A DNA stretch of 64,000 nt from an uncultured Lachnospiraceae bacterium (GTDB taxonomy: Bacteria > Bacillota > Clostridia > Lachnospirales > Lachnospiraceae), in NCBI GenBank assembly GCA_900315505.1, contig OMZG01000002.1, positions 1-64,000 of the forward strand, in the 5' to 3' direction. Below, one piece after another: positions 29,877 to 39,023 of this stretch; position 1 is the stretch's first letter, and each line of letters starts with the position of its first letter. Position numbers and translations under genes: made by a program. A model generated the notes under the pieces. That model saw nothing but the letters and a program-made list of their open reading frames with translations. It did not search any database and was not told where the DNA came from.

Positions 29877-30452
29877 CTAAACCTTTATCCTGTCCTTTAT
29901 CCTGCTATAGGTACTCTCTCCGATGCCGCTTACCTTGGTAATATCATCAGGCTTACTGAATCTGCCATTCTGCTCTCTGTATGCTATGATCGCTTCTGCC
30001 CTTGCGGGACCGATGCCGCTAATGGTGGTAAGCTCCTCGGCTCCCGCCTTATTGATATCGATCCTTCCATCTGAGGCCTGCGCACTTCCACCATCTGACC
30101 CAGCAGACTGCTGTGCCTTCTGCTCCTTACTTGTCAGGACGATAAGCTTCTGCCCGTCTGATAAGACCTCTGCCTGGTTGATATCAGCCGTATAAGCATC
30201 CTTTCTGAATCCACCTGCCTTTTCGACAAGGGCAAATACCCGGTCTCCATCAGACATCTGATATACTCCAGGCTTCTCCACAGCCCCCTCAATCTGCACA
30301 AATATCTGAGCTGATTCCTTCTGCTCCTCTGAAACAGATGATATGCTTTCAGTCTTTACTGCATCTGATTCTGACTCCAGATAGGACGTCGTGCCACAGG
30401 AGGACAGGCATAGAATACATAATACAACAGGTATAAAATATTTAATTTTCAT
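29877..30452 (-). CDS. comEA: ComEA-like helix-hairpin-helix DNA-binding lipoprotein
   Basis: A 191-residue protein with a lipoprotein signal (LCILCLSSCGTTS, Cys at about 19) instead of the usual membrane anchor. An SLBB domain follows at about 50-110 (IFVQIEGAVEKPGVYQM), and a helix-hairpin-helix domain at about 128-191 (INKAGAEELTTISGIGPARA). ComEA binds double-stranded DNA outside the cell and hands it to ComEC. It is the first gene of the operon with the two-component pair and the GerMN lipoprotein. Confidence 0.9.
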   Translation of the reverse strand: MKIKYFIPVVLCILCLSSCGTTSYLESESDAVKTESISSVSEEQKESAQIFVQIEGAVEKPGVYQMSDGDRVFALVEKAGGFRKDAYTADINQAEVLSDGQKLIVLTSKEQKAQQSAGSDGGSAQASDGRIDINKAGAEELTTISGIGPARAEAIIAYREQNGRFSKPDDITKVSGIGESTYSRIKDRIKV

Positions 30453-30496
30453 AAATCGGATCTCCTTTCATGGAGTATCCGGTGACTGCTCTTTAT

Positions 30497-30525
30497 ATTC
30501 TAAATGATAAAAACAGTTTTGACAA
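30497..30525 (-). promoter_or_regulatory. promoter of the comEA-two-component operon
   Basis: On the minus strand, TTGTCA (complement of 30520-30525), a 17-base spacer and TAGAAT (complement of 30497-30502), about 45 bases before the comEA start and directly after the argD stop. Confidence 0.7.
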
Positions 30526-30527
30526 GA

Positions 30528-31727
30528 TTAAAAGGTGCCAAAAACTTTATTTAATTTCTCTTCCATTTCGTCAAATCCGGCTTTGTCCATGATAAGTGGC
30601 GGCAGGAAGCGGACTAGATTGCCTTCGGCCGAAATAATGACAAGTCCCTCTTCTAAAGCTTTGTTCAATATTTCACCGACCGGGATGCTCTTGTCGATGA
30701 TCAGGCCCTGCATGAATCCGAGTCCTCTGTGACCCTTTACGAAATCATACTTCTCTGTAAATGAGTCAAGGATCTTTTCAAAATATGGTGTAAGCTCCTT
30801 TACATGCTGTGGGAGTTTTCTGCCTTCGATGATATCGATTGACTTGCTGACTGCTGCAAGTACAAATGGATTGCCACCATAGGTGCTGCCATGATCCCCC
30901 GGTTCAAGCGAATCTGCTGCGACTTTTTCTGTCACAAGAAAAGCTCCTACCGGCACCCCACCTCCGAGAGCCTTGGCTGTTGTCAGGATATCAGGCTTCA
31001 CACCATACTGTTCGAATGCATATGTAGTTCCTGTACGTCCCATTCCGCACTGGATCTCATCTATAATGAGGAGGATATCATTTTCATCACAGAGCTTGCG
31101 AAGTCCCTGCATGAATCTCTTTGTGGCTGGTGTGACTCCGCCTTCGCCCTGGACTGTCTCTGTGATAATGGCACAGGTATTTTTATCTATAAGCTTCTTT
31201 ACACTGTCAAGGTCATTGAAATTGGCAAACCGCGCTCCATCCATCAGCGGATAGAAAGGCTCTCTGTAGTGAGTCGTTCCTGTGACTGAGACTGCTCCTA
31301 CTGTACGTCCATGGAAGCTGTTTTCCATTGCGATAACCTCGTAATTGCCCTTGCCATGCTTCTTGTACGCATATTTCTTTGCAGTCTTAAGCGCCCCTTC
31401 AATTGCCTCTGCTCCTGAATTTGTAAAGAATACTCTGTCCATTCCGCTTATTTCGCAGACCTTTTCTGCTGCTGGAAGAAGAGGCTCATGATAGAACAGA
31501 TTTGACGTATGGATGATCTTGTCTATCTGTGCCTTCAGGGCATCATTGTATTCCTTATCATTGTAGCCGAATGCCATGACTCCGATGCCGCTGGCGAAGT
31601 CTAAGTACTTCTTTCCATCGGTGTCGTATAAATATACACCTTCTCCCTTTTCAAAAACTACAGGAAAACGGTTATATACATGGATCAGATGTGACTCTGC
31701 TTCTTTCATATACTCATTCTTGTTCAT
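30528..31727 (-). CDS. argD: acetylornithine aminotransferase
   Basis: A 399-residue class III pyridoxal-phosphate aminotransferase that makes N-acetylornithine in arginine synthesis. The PLP-binding motifs are [14 protein letters not shown], the [15 protein letters not shown] block, and the Schiff-base lysine in [15 protein letters not shown] chose the ATG at 31727 because AGGAAAG precedes it by five bases. It overlaps argB by 14 bases, so argJ-argB-argD form one unit. Confidence 0.95.
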   Translation of the reverse strand: MNKNEYMKEAESHLIHVYNRFPVVFEKGEGVYLYDTDGKKYLDFASGIGVMAFGYNDKEYNDALKAQIDKIIHTSNLFYHEPLLPAAEKVCEISGMDRVFFTNSGAEAIEGALKTAKKYAYKKHGKGNYEVIAMENSFHGRTVGAVSVTGTTHYREPFYPLMDGARFANFNDLDSVKKLIDKNTCAIITETVQGEGGVTPATKRFMQGLRKLCDENDILLIIDEIQCGMGRTGTTYAFEQYGVKPDILTTAKALGGGVPVGAFLVTEKVAADSLEPGDHGSTYGGNPFVLAAVSKSIDIIEGRKLPQHVKELTPYFEKILDSFTEKYDFVKGHRGLGFMQGLIIDKSIPVGEILNKALEEGLVIISAEGNLVRFLPPLIMDKAGFDEMEEKLNKVFGTF

Positions 31728-32622
31728 CGTATCTTTCCTCATTATCTGATAAAATTGCTGTTCCTATTCCTTTGTTGGTGAAGAACTCAAGGAGCAGGCA
31801 GTGCTCGATTCTTCCGTCAAGCACATGGACTCTGTGTACGCCGTTATTTATCGCTCCGATACAGCTCTTGACCTTCGGTAGCATTCCGCCCTGGATCACA
31901 CCGTCATCTATGAGTTCCTTAGCCTCTGTGACTGACAGCTCAGAAATCAGTGAATCAGGATCATCCTTATCCTTAAGCACTCCCGGTGTATCCGAGAGGA
32001 ATACGAGCTTGTCGGCTCCCATGGCCTCTGCTATTGCTGTTGCTGCATCATCGGCATTGATATTGTACGTATTGTAGTCATCATCCATTCCGATCGGGCA
32101 TACGATCGGGAGGAAGTCATTGTCGAGAAGGTCATAGAGAATCTTCGGATCTACTTTCTTTACGTTTCCGACAAATCCGATATCCTGGCCATCTGCGTAT
32201 TTTTTCTCAACGTTAAGGAGTCCGCCGTCCTTACCGCTGATTCCGCAGGCTCTGACACCGAGCTTCTCTACCATTGTGACAAGAGATTTATTCACGCGGT
32301 TCAGGACCATCTCTGCTATGTCCATTGTCTGCCTGTCTGTGACACGCAGGCCATTGATGAACTGTGGCTCGCCGCCGTCCTTTCTGACCCATTCGGATAT
32401 TTCCTTGCCGCCGCCATGTACGATGATCGGCTTGAAGCCTACGAGCTTAAGAAGCGTCACATCCTTTATGACCTGCTGCTTTAAGTTCTCGTCAAGCATG
32501 GCAGAACCACCGTACTTTACGACCATTATCTTACGATTGAATCTCTGGATGTATGGCAGTGCTTCGATCAGAACCTCGGCCTTCTTCATCACTGTCTGCA
32601 TCTCGTCTTTGCGCATTATCAT
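31714..32622 (-). CDS. argB: acetylglutamate kinase (arginine-sensitive type)
   Basis: A 302-residue kinase that phosphorylates N-acetylglutamate. The glycine motif is VVKYGGSAM, with IVHGGGKEI for the substrate and [14 protein letters not shown] near the end. The N-terminal helix [14 protein letters not shown] before the core is the hexamer-forming extension of arginine-inhibited enzymes and is absent from the insensitive Escherichia coli form. The kinase is therefore probably the feedback-controlled step, consistent with an argJ-type cyclic pathway. AAGGAG precedes the ATG by seven bases. Confidence 0.95.
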   Translation of the reverse strand: MIMRKDEMQTVMKKAEVLIEALPYIQRFNRKIMVVKYGGSAMLDENLKQQVIKDVTLLKLVGFKPIIVHGGGKEISEWVRKDGGEPQFINGLRVTDRQTMDIAEMVLNRVNKSLVTMVEKLGVRACGISGKDGGLLNVEKKYADGQDIGFVGNVKKVDPKILYDLLDNDFLPIVCPIGMDDDYNTYNINADDAATAIAEAMGADKLVFLSDTPGVLKDKDDPDSLISELSVTEAKELIDDGVIQGGMLPKVKSCIGAINNGVHRVHVLDGRIEHCLLLEFFTNKGIGTAILSDNEERYDEQE

Positions 32623-32644
32623 AGCTTAGCTCCTTGGTATAGCT

Positions 32645-32700
32645 GTGAGTTATGAGTTATGAGTTGCGAGTTATGACTCGTAACTCTTAACTCTTAACTT
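32645..32700. repeat. intergenic heptamer array C (argB-argJ)
   Basis: Eight contiguous heptamers: GTGAGTT, ATGAGTT twice, GCGAGTT, then ATGACTC, GTAACTC, TTAACTC, TTAACTT. The second half is the approximate reverse complement of the first, giving a hairpin with almost no loop. The argJ stop codon (complement of 32694-32696) lies in the last heptamer. Confidence 0.88.
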
Positions 32701-33920
32701 CTGTAATCAGCATTTATCTTTACATAGTCGTATGTGAGATCGCATCCCCAGGCGGTAGCACAAGCGATGCCCTGCTTCATATCGCAGATGCAGGTGACCT
32801 TTTCAGCTGAAAGTACCTTGGTGGCGGCTTCCTCACTGTAGTCTGTTGCGACTCCGTCCTTTACGAGATCTATTTTTCCATTAACGCTCTCTACTATGAT
32901 GTCGACCTTCGCTGGATCGAATGATGCACCCGAGTAGCCCAGTGCACAGAGGATTCTGCCCCAGTTGGCGTCATGTCCGAAGATTGCTGCCTTGGTCAGA
33001 TTCGATGTGATGACCGACTTCGCAAAGGTCTTCGCTTCCTGCTTGTCGCGGCAGTGGATGGCCTTTACCTCGAAAAGTGCTGTGGCTCCCTCGCCGTCTC
33101 CTGCCATCTTCATTGCTATCTCTCTTGCCACGTAGAAGAGGCCTTCTGAGAATGCGATGAAATCCTTATCTTCTTTTGTGATCTTTGTATTGTGTGCCTC
33201 GCCATTTGCAAGGACTACACAGGTATCATTCGTGGATGTGTCGCCATCGACCGAGATCATATTGAAGGTATCGCAGACTACCGATGAGAGTGCTTCCTGA
33301 AGGAGCTGCTTATCGATATTACAGTCTGTCGTGATAAAGCAGAGCATGGTACACATATCCGGATGTATCATTCCGCTGCCCTTTGCCATGGCTCCGATAG
33401 TGACTTCTGTTCCGTCGCTCATTGGCACGTGGACTGCACACTGCTTAGGCTTCGTATCCGTTGTCATTATGGCCTGTGCGGCCTTGAGTCCGGCTTCTTC
33501 TGTGTCTCCCAGATTCTGTGACAGCTTTACAACTCCTGCCTTTACCTTGTCAATCGGAAGCTGCATTCCGATGACTCCTGTCGATGCTACAAGCGTAGAA
33601 TTGTCTCCGAATCCGAGTGCCGTCTGTGCTGCCTTTGCTGTCTCATTGCAGTAGCCGAATCCCTCTTCACCTGTACAGGCATTTGCGATTCCTGCATTGA
33701 TCACGACTGTATGAATGTCTGTGGACTCCTCGACTATTCTTTTATCAAAAAGCACCGGAGCTGCCTTCACGACATTCCTCGTAAAAGTACCTGCCGCCAC
33801 ACATGGTGACTTGCTCACTATCATCGCCATATCGTCACGATCTACATACTTGATTCCGGCCGCTGTATTTGCAGCCTTGAAACCCTTAGGCTTCGTGACA
33901 CCACCACTGATTACTTCCAT
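32694..33920 (-). CDS. argJ: glutamate N-acetyltransferase / ornithine acetyltransferase
   Basis: A 408-residue enzyme that recycles the acetyl group from acetylornithine to glutamate. It is made as a precursor that cleaves itself before a conserved threonine, seen here in GSGMIHPDMCTMLCF; the residue before the threonine is Cys where Ala is usual. Other family motifs are GNVVKAAPVLFDK-like and DGDTSTNDT. I chose ATG 33920, with GGAAGG upstream. The last codon and stop lie in array C. If the enzyme is bifunctional it also starts the pathway, since no argA-type gene is clearly present. Confidence 0.95.
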   Translation of the reverse strand: MEVISGGVTKPKGFKAANTAAGIKYVDRDDMAMIVSKSPCVAAGTFTRNVVKAAPVLFDKRIVEESTDIHTVVINAGIANACTGEEGFGYCNETAKAAQTALGFGDNSTLVASTGVIGMQLPIDKVKAGVVKLSQNLGDTEEAGLKAAQAIMTTDTKPKQCAVHVPMSDGTEVTIGAMAKGSGMIHPDMCTMLCFITTDCNIDKQLLQEALSSVVCDTFNMISVDGDTSTNDTCVVLANGEAHNTKITKEDKDFIAFSEGLFYVAREIAMKMAGDGEGATALFEVKAIHCRDKQEAKTFAKSVITSNLTKAAIFGHDANWGRILCALGYSGASFDPAKVDIIVESVNGKIDLVKDGVATDYSEEAATKVLSAEKVTCICDMKQGIACATAWGCDLTYDYVKINADYRS

Positions 33921-33942
33921 AAAAACTTCCTTCCTTGGAATA

Positions 33943-34041
33943 CAGTTCATAGTTTTTTGTTCTAAGTTCTTAGCCGGATATACTACTTTTATATGCTCCA
34001 GAACTTAAAACTTAAAACTTTGAACTTACAACTATTAACAA
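33943..34041. repeat. intergenic heptamer array D (argJ-GNAT gene)
   Basis: The left arm has four heptamers (CAGTTCA, TAGTTTT, TTGTTCT, AAGTTCT; 33943-33970). The right arm has six (AGAACTT, AAAACTT twice, TGAACTT, ACAACTA, TTAACAA; 34000-34041). The stop codon of the GNAT gene lies in the last heptamer. Confidence 0.8.
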
Positions 34042-34484
34042 TTAAACCTCGTAATATTTTTCTCATTAAGGTAGAAATCATACACATTAAAATCCACCCG
34101 TTCCTTCCAGCCTTCTCCCTGCCAGAAACTGTTGCCGACTGTATTGTCCTTGAATGCAACGAGTGAGATTTTATTCACATGTGCTTCGTTCAGGCGCTTC
34201 ATGCACCAGACACACATCTCTTTTCCTATGCCCTGTCGGCGCCTGTCTTCACGCACGCACACATGATAGAAGCAGGCTGTCCTGCCATCGTGTCCACAGA
34301 GGATGCTTCCTATTATCTCACCATTTTCTTCTGCCACTACTGAAAATCCTGGGTTTCTCTTAAGAAAAGCTTCCACACCTTCCTTTGAATCATCTATGCT
34401 TCTGATCCCGAATCCGTGTATTGACATCCAGAGCTCATGCACCCTGTCGAAATCTTCTATTGTCATTTCTCTGTACTTTATCAT
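34035..34484 (-). CDS. GNAT family N-acetyltransferase
   Basis: A 149-residue acetyl-CoA-dependent acetyltransferase. The acetyl-CoA loop is REDRRRQGIGKEM, preceded by ACFYHVCV (beta-4), and the C-terminus YDFYLNEKNITRFN is typical of a conserved Firmicute subgroup. I chose ATG 34484; the upstream extension is unlike other members. The substrate is unknown. Position beside argJ makes an amino acid such as glutamate a possible substrate, but this is a guess from context. Confidence 0.75.
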   Translation of the reverse strand: MIKYREMTIEDFDRVHELWMSIHGFGIRSIDDSKEGVEAFLKRNPGFSVVAEENGEIIGSILCGHDGRTACFYHVCVREDRRRQGIGKEMCVWCMKRLNEAHVNKISLVAFKDNTVGNSFWQGEGWKERVDFNVYDFYLNEKNITRFNC

Positions 34485-34576
34485 AATAAAACTCCGCTTA
34501 CTATGATAGCACAACCATATATTTTTTGCATATGAATAATAATACATCAAAGCAAGGCGGTTTTCAATAGTTTTAT

Positions 34577-34611
34577 GTGTAAATATTCATTAAAAATGTA
34601 TAAATTTACAC
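34577..34611 (+). promoter_or_regulatory. candidate operator (ARG box-like) before argG
   Basis: GTGTAAAT at 34577-34584 and its perfect reverse complement ATTTACAC at 34604-34611 lie directly against the -35 element. AT-rich half-sites such as AAATATTCAT recall ArgR boxes. Binding by ArgR is inferred. Confidence 0.4.
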
Positions 34612-34640
34612 TTGAAACAGATTCAGAGTTGTTGTAATAT
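34612..34640 (+). promoter_or_regulatory. sigma-A promoter of argG
   Basis: TTGAAA at 34612-34617, a 17-base spacer and TAATAT at 34635-34640. The leader to argG is about 34 bases and contains AAAGGAATAAG before the ATG. Confidence 0.85.
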
Positions 34641-34680
34641 ATAGAGGTCGAAAAAATTTTCTCTATGAAAGGAATAAGAA

Positions 34681-35919
34681 ATGGCAAAGGATAAGGTTGT
34701 ACTCGCCTACTCTGGCGGACTTGACACCACGGCTATCATCCCATGGCTCAAGGAAAATTATGGTTATGATGTAATCTGCTGCTGCGTTGACTGCGGACAG
34801 GAAGAGGAGCTCGACGGACTCGATGAGCGTGCAAAGCTCTCTGGCGCAAGCAAGCTCTATATCGAAGATATCACTGATGACTTCGCTGAGAACTACATCA
34901 TGCCTTGCGTTATGGCTGATGCTGTATATGAAGATAAGTATCTGCTCGGCACTTCAATGGCTCGTCCAGGTATCGCAAAGAAGCTCGTTGAGGTCGCAAG
35001 AAAAGAGAATGCCGTTGCTATCTGCCACGGTGCTACAGGTAAGGGTAACGACCAGATCAGATTCGAGCTCTCAATCAAGGCTCTTGCTCCTGATATCAAG
35101 ATCATCGCTCCATGGCGTGATGACAAGTGGACTCTTCAGTCCCGTCAGGATGAGATCGACTATGCCAAGGCTCATGGCATCAACCTTCCATTCTCAGTAG
35201 ACCAGTCTTATTCAAGAGACCGTAACCTCTGGCATATAAGTCATGAGGGTCTTGAGCTTGAGGATCCTTCAAATGAGCCGAACTACGATCATCTGCTCGT
35301 TCTTTCAAATACACCTCAGAAGGCTCCTGATCAGGGTGAATTCGTCACAATGACATTTGAATCTGGTGTCCCTACTTCTGTAAACGGCAAGAAGATGAAG
35401 GTTGCCGACATCATCCGTGAGCTCAACCGTCTCGGCGGAAAGCACGGCATCGGCATCATCGATATCGTCGAGAACCGTGTCGTTGGTATGAAGAGCCGTG
35501 GCGTATATGAGACCCCTGGCGGAACTATCCTCTGCGAGGCTCACAAGCAGCTCGAAGAGCTCTGCCTCGACCGTGATACAATGGACTTCAAGAAAGATGT
35601 CGCCAATCGTATGGCTCAGCTCGTATACGAGGGTAAGTGGTACACTCCTACTATGGAGGGTCTCATCGCTTTCACAAAGACCGTCCAGAAGACAGTCACT
35701 GGAGAAGTCAAGTTCGAGCTCTACAAGGGAAACATCATAAAGGCCGGAACCACATCTCCTTACTCACTCTATAACGAGTCCCTGGCAAGCTTCACGACAG
35801 GTGATCTCTACGACCACCATGACGCACAGGGCTTCATCACCCTCTTTGGCCTGCCAATGAAGGTAAGAGCTATGAAGATGAAGGAAGTAAAAGAGAACGA
35901 GAAGACAAATAACCAGTAA
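34681..35919 (+). CDS. argG: argininosuccinate synthase
   Basis: A 412-residue ATP-dependent ligase joining citrulline and aspartate. The N-terminal ATP pyrophosphatase loop is AYSGGLDTTAIIPWL. Further family motifs are GATGKGNDQIRFE and DRNLWHISHEG. It is transcribed divergently from argJ-argB-argD from its own promoter with a candidate ArgR site. argH is not adjacent. The 3' gap carries a single-arm heptamer array and then a terminator. Confidence 0.98.
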   Translation: MAKDKVVLAYSGGLDTTAIIPWLKENYGYDVICCCVDCGQEEELDGLDERAKLSGASKLYIEDITDDFAENYIMPCVMADAVYEDKYLLGTSMARPGIAKKLVEVARKENAVAICHGATGKGNDQIRFELSIKALAPDIKIIAPWRDDKWTLQSRQDEIDYAKAHGINLPFSVDQSYSRDRNLWHISHEGLELEDPSNEPNYDHLLVLSNTPQKAPDQGEFVTMTFESGVPTSVNGKKMKVADIIRELNRLGGKHGIGIIDIVENRVVGMKSRGVYETPGGTILCEAHKQLEELCLDRDTMDFKKDVANRMAQLVYEGKWYTPTMEGLIAFTKTVQKTVTGEVKFELYKGNIIKAGTTSPYSLYNESLASFTTGDLYDHHDAQGFITLFGLPMKVRAMKMKEVKENEKTNNQ

Positions 35920-35922
35920 AAA

Positions 35923-35950
35923 AGTTATGAGTTCATAGTTTAAAGCGTAA
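35923..35950. repeat. intergenic heptamer array E (after argG), single arm
   Basis: Four imperfect heptamers (AGTTATG, AGTTCAT, AGTTTAA, AGCGTAA) start four bases after the argG stop and lead into the terminator. No complementary right arm is present. Confidence 0.65.
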
Positions 35951-35952
35951 AG

Positions 35953-35975
35953 CTGTCCCTCCGGGGGCAGTTTTT
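35953..35975 (+). terminator. terminator of argG
   Basis: A 7-bp stem with one G-T pair (CTGTCCC with GGGGCAG), a 4-base loop and TTTTT at 35971-35975. Confidence 0.85.
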
Positions 35976-35989
35976 GTTATGTCAAATGC

Positions 35990-36011
35990 AAAAACCGCCC
36001 CTTAGGGCGGT
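35990..36011 (-). terminator. terminator of metA
   Basis: ACCGCCC at 35994-36000 pairs with GGGCGGT at 36005-36011 around CTTA. The A-run at 35990-35994 reads as T on the minus strand. It starts two bases beyond the metA stop. Confidence 0.9.
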
Positions 36012-36013
36012 GC

Positions 36014-36943
36014 TTATATGAGTTCCTTCTTGATACGGTTCATCTCGTATGGGGTGTTCTGATAGACATAGTAGTTAAGCCAGTTCGTATAGAGGGTATT
36101 GGCATGACCTCTCCACTGAAGGAGCGGCTTCTGCGTAATGTCATTGTCCGGGTAATAGTTCACCGGCATGTCGATGTCGATGCCCTTTGCTAAATCTCTT
36201 TTGTATTCCTTATCGAGCGTCATCCGGTCATACTCTGGATGACCCATGCAGTATATCTCGCTGCCGTCGCAGGTCGTGCAGAGGAAAATCCCTGCCTCGT
36301 CTGATTCAGCAAGTATGATGAACCGGTCATCATTTCTTACTGCCTCATCGTCGACCTCGGTATTCCGTGAATGTGGCGCCCAGAAAAGGTCATCAAAGCC
36401 TCTTACAAGCGGTACCTTGCGGTGAAGAACCTTGTGCGGATAGACACCGAACAGCTTCTTTGGCAGAGTGATCTTCTTTATACCATAATAGTAGTACATC
36501 GCGGCCTGCGCTCCCCAGCAGAGGAACATGGTACTTGTGACATTGGCCTTGGCCCAGTCAAGAATCTTCGTAAATTCATCCCAGTAATCGACCTCTTCAA
36601 AGTCCAGAAGCTCAACCGGTGCACCGGTCACAATGAGACCGTCCATCTGGCGGTCCTTTATATCATCATATGTCTCATAAAACTTGTTCAAATGGCTCTT
36701 TGATGTGTGAGTAGCCATATGTGACTTCGTGCAGAGGAAGGTCACGTCTATCTGAAGAGGAGTATTCGAAAGCGAACGCAGAAGGGCCAGCTCAGTATCC
36801 TCCTTCAGAGGCATCAGATTCAGGATACCAATCTCAATCGGACGGATATCCTGATGCATGGCACGGTTCTCATCCATCAGGAAAATATTCTCGTGTTCAA
36901 GTATATCATTTACTGGCATATCAGCCGGAGTACGTATTGGCAT
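36014..36943 (-). CDS. metAA: homoserine O-acetyltransferase, MetA family
   Basis: A 309-residue acyltransferase that starts methionine synthesis from homoserine. The nucleophile is Cys142 in FLCWGAQAA and the catalytic His235 and Glu237 are in MGHPEYD. Residue 111 is Glu (GAPVELL). In this family Glu111 gives acetyl-CoA specificity, while Gly111 as in Escherichia coli gives succinyl-CoA. The product is therefore probably O-acetylhomoserine. The upstream gap is too short for a SAM riboswitch. The gene lies downstream of ligA in the same direction. Confidence 0.93.
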   Translation of the reverse strand: MPIRTPADMPVNDILEHENIFLMDENRAMHQDIRPIEIGILNLMPLKEDTELALLRSLSNTPLQIDVTFLCTKSHMATHTSKSHLNKFYETYDDIKDRQMDGLIVTGAPVELLDFEEVDYWDEFTKILDWAKANVTSTMFLCWGAQAAMYYYYGIKKITLPKKLFGVYPHKVLHRKVPLVRGFDDLFWAPHSRNTEVDDEAVRNDDRFIILAESDEAGIFLCTTCDGSEIYCMGHPEYDRMTLDKEYKRDLAKGIDIDMPVNYYPDNDITQKPLLQWRGHANTLYTNWLNYYVYQNTPYEMNRIKKELI

Positions 36944-37010
36944 ATATCTATCACTCCTTTAATCCTTTATATCTAAACACTTGAACAACATTTTTTCAAT
37001 ATTCAAAACT

Positions 37011-39023
37011 TTAATTCTGTTCTATCATTGAAAGCAGATCTGCCTCACTGATCACCGGTATTCCCAGCTCCTTGGCCTTTGTCAGCTTGCTGCCTGCTAC
37101 TTCTCCTGCAACCAGATAACTAGTCTTCTTACTCACAGAACCGGTACATTTGCCACCATTTTTCTCAATCAGCTCTTTGACTTCATTTCGTCCAAGTGTA
37201 GGTAAAGTACCTGTTACAACAATTGTAAGACCCTCAAGAGCAGAACCCTTCTCTTCAGGCGCCGCTTCCATTACTAGTCCTAATGATTTCAGATCCTCAA
37301 TCAGCTTCTTCGTATCATCAGAAGCAAAGAACTCTGCAATGTCCTCTGCTATCGTCTCACCTACATCCGGTATCTCCGTGAGCTCTTCCTTAGGGGCTGC
37401 CATGACTGCCTCAATCGAATGGTAATGGTCTATAAGAGTCTGAGCAGTACGTCCGCCGACATTTCTGATGCCAAGAGCAGTAAGAAGTCTCACAGGCCCC
37501 TGTGTCTTGGAATTCTCAATAGCCTGAAGTATCTTATCAGTATTTTTCTCACGGCCGATAATGCCATCAGCTACCAGCTCATCACGATGCTCATAAAGTC
37601 TGTAGATATCTGTGAAGTCCTTCAGGTATCCTGCATCTATCAGGTTCTGAATCTGCTTCTCACCAAGACCTGCAATATCCATGCATCCACGGCTCGTGAA
37701 GTAGCTTAAAGTACGCACAAGCTGCGATGGGCATGACGGATTCACACAATAGTAGTCAGCTGTATCTTCCTCTTTCGTGAGCGGGTGTCCACATACAGGA
37801 CAGGTGTCACTTATCTTAAAAACTGTCTCAGGATCCTTTACAGTTCCGCTGATCTTCGGAATTATGTCGCCCGACTTCTTCAGCAGATAAATACCACCGA
37901 TTCCGATCCTGTTCTCATTGATATAATCCTGATTGTGGAGAGTGACTCTCGATACATTCGTGCCATTGAGACGGACCGGCTTTCCAGTCTTCTCATCTGA
38001 AATATGACCGATGAAGCCGATCTTTCCAGTACGACCGACAGTCTCTTCGATCTCATCCATTCGTACTCGCTTCTCTTCCGGTGGATATTTGAATGCGATG
38101 TGACCTGCACTGTACTTCGCTCCGGCAGGGAAATCTGCTCTGTATGCGACCTGGTCGATCTTTACAACGGCGCCATCTATATCAAATGGCAGACCATCTC
38201 TCGTGGAACCAATCTCATTTATGGCATTGACCACTTCATCTGCAGTCGTACATTTCTTATGGAATACGACTGGCACTCCCTTGTCACTCAGCATAGCAAG
38301 AGCTGCGGTATGTGAAGCCATAAAGTCTTCAGGACCATCCTGCACGTTGAAGATGAACATGCGGAGTCCGCGCTCAGCCGTGACCTTTGGATCCAGCTGA
38401 CGCAGAGTCCCAGCCGCAAGATTTCTCGGATTCGCCGCAGGCTTCTTCCCGGCAGCTTCCATCTCATCATTGTACTTAAAGAAATCATCGTGACTCATAT
38501 AGACTTCGCCACGCAGTTCCAGATAATCAAAAGGCAGTTCTATTACTTCCTTCACGTCAGGAATCACACGGGCATTCAGTGTCACATCTTCCCCGATATG
38601 ACCGTCACCACGGGTCTCTGCAAGTACCAGATGCAGATAGTCGTCTGCGTCACTATGCTCATAGCGGAGAGTCATGGAGAGCCCGTCTATTTTTCTCTCA
38701 ACAGAAAAAGAGGCATCAGGATGCATGGCATGAACCTTCGCCACGTATGCCCGTACCTCATTGATATCGAAAACATCCTCGATTGAAAGCATCGGAACCC
38801 TGTGCGTGACCTTGACACCGGCCTCACGCTTCGCCGAACCTCCTATCTTCTGTGAAGGAGAATCAGGAGTCACCCACTCAGGATGCTCCTTCTCAGCCGC
38901 CTTCAGTTGCTGCATCAGCTGGTCATATTCGTAATCACTGATCTCATTTCTGTTCTGATTGTAGTAGAGATCCATGTGATAATTGATCCTACTGCTCAGC
39001 TCCTGATACTCTTCATAAGTCAT
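37011..39023 (-). CDS. ligA: NAD-dependent DNA ligase
   Basis: A 670-residue replicative ligase. The order is domain Ia (YNQNRNEISDYEYD), adenylation domain with the AMP-lysine in SVERKIDGLS, OB fold, zinc finger (CPVCGHPL...YYCVNPSCP), helix-hairpin-helix region (ALGIRNVGGRTAQTLIDH) and C-terminal BRCT domain (about 595-670, LTIVVTGTLPTLGRNEVKELIE). Full family length. Its ATG overlaps the rluF stop by four bases. pcrA, often a neighbour, is absent here. Confidence 0.98.
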   Translation of the reverse strand: MTYEEYQELSSRINYHMDLYYNQNRNEISDYEYDQLMQQLKAAEKEHPEWVTPDSPSQKIGGSAKREAGVKVTHRVPMLSIEDVFDINEVRAYVAKVHAMHPDASFSVERKIDGLSMTLRYEHSDADDYLHLVLAETRGDGHIGEDVTLNARVIPDVKEVIELPFDYLELRGEVYMSHDDFFKYNDEMEAAGKKPAANPRNLAAGTLRQLDPKVTAERGLRMFIFNVQDGPEDFMASHTAALAMLSDKGVPVVFHKKCTTADEVVNAINEIGSTRDGLPFDIDGAVVKIDQVAYRADFPAGAKYSAGHIAFKYPPEEKRVRMDEIEETVGRTGKIGFIGHISDEKTGKPVRLNGTNVSRVTLHNQDYINENRIGIGGIYLLKKSGDIIPKISGTVKDPETVFKISDTCPVCGHPLTKEEDTADYYCVNPSCPSQLVRTLSYFTSRGCMDIAGLGEKQIQNLIDAGYLKDFTDIYRLYEHRDELVADGIIGREKNTDKILQAIENSKTQGPVRLLTALGIRNVGGRTAQTLIDHYHSIEAVMAAPKEELTEIPDVGETIAEDIAEFFASDDTKKLIEDLKSLGLVMEAAPEEKGSALEGLTIVVTGTLPTLGRNEVKELIEKNGGKCTGSVSKKTSYLVAGEVAGSKLTKAKELGIPVISEADLLSMIEQN

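Noticed and set aside
36944..37010. SAM riboswitch or T-box before metA
   Set aside because: The gap is only 67 bases, A/T-rich, with no conserved core.
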